64,000 nucleotides of DNA from Synanceia verrucosa (taxonomy: Eukaryota > Chordata > Actinopteri > Perciformes > Synanceiidae). Positions 63,880 to 64,000 of this stretch are shown one piece after another (within the stretch, counting starts at the first letter, position 1; every line of letters begins with the position of its first letter). The stretch is taken from contig CM056563.1 of the NCBI GenBank assembly GCA_029721515.1, forward strand, positions 26,305,454 to 26,369,453. The letters are read 5' to 3'. Made by a program: the position numbers and the translations under genes. The notes under the pieces were generated by a model that saw nothing but the letters and a program-made list of their open reading frames with translations, did not search any database and was not told the DNA's origin.

Positions 63880-64000
63880 TCATGGAAAAAATTATTAGAC
63901 CACCCTTGTTTTCTTCAATTTCTTGTTCATTCTAATATCTGGTACCACTAAACGTATAATACAATGAACACAACAAAAAATGCAGCTGGTCACATAATAC
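63877..64000 (+). mobile_element. Left end of another Tc1-like element, cut by window edge
   Basis: ACAGTCATGGAAAAAATTAT, TAGACCACCCTTGTTTTCTT after a TA run. This looks like a terminal repeat of a mariner/Tc1-type element. The rest is outside the window. Confidence 0.5.

Larger units (their letters stand above)
61788..64000. other. cdc27 intron 17 (partial), microsatellites and Tc1 elements
   Basis: Runs off the window. Contains TA/TATG microsatellites, a complete Tc1 element and the start of another element at 63877. No further cdc27 exon found. Confidence 0.75.

Overview
This window is vertebrate nuclear DNA, almost certainly from a percomorph (spiny-rayed) teleost. The genes have many short exons with canonical splice sites. 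Growth hormone has the six-exon, 204-residue form typical of advanced teleosts. The repeats are the usual fish set: L2-like and Rex1-like LINEs, L1 fragments, Tc1, hAT and PIF/Harbinger elements, tRNA-derived SINEs and abundant CA/TA/GATA microsatellites. All three protein-coding genes lie on the + strand in the order scn4a, gh1, cdc27. Every exon call rests on reading frame, family similarity and splice-site phase. In each gene the exon phases join without a frame break.

Region 1 (1-2914) is repeat-rich 5' flank or 5' UTR intron. Region 2 (2915-42590) is a complete skeletal-muscle-type voltage-gated sodium channel alpha subunit: 30 coding exons, about 1753 aa. It has four intact domains, a D/E/K/A selectivity filter, an IFM inactivation particle, an ankyrin-binding-like II-III linker motif and a C-terminal IQ motif. 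Two introns are non-canonical AT-AC introns. The first is a 280-bp U12-type intron with a readable branch site. The second is a 7.8-kb ATAAGT...AC intron swollen by nested transposons. The large introns (3887-14494, 23192-25764, 26249-31580, 32023-39787) are mostly transposon debris.

Region 3 (42591-45357) holds the channel 3' UTR and a minisatellite/CA-repeat-rich spacer. Region 4 (45358-47150) is the compact growth hormone gene with TATA box, six exons, a MITE in intron 4 and a poly(A) signal. Region 5 (47400-64000) is the 5' three-quarters or more of cdc27 (the APC3 subunit of the anaphase-promoting complex): 17 exons, 705 codons, running off the right edge. Its introns hold a hAT element with an 8-bp target duplication, MITEs, and a near-intact Tc1 element at 62161-63830.

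The three genes do not form a pathway. Their linkage matches the SCN4A-GH neighbourhood of human 17q (CDC27 is also on 17q), so this is conserved synteny. No new biochemical system was recognised. The most interesting signals concern splicing and genome structure: the AT-AC introns, a minisatellite made of decoy 3' splice sites copied from the following exon, and a duplicated cdc27 exon start flanking an L1 insertion.
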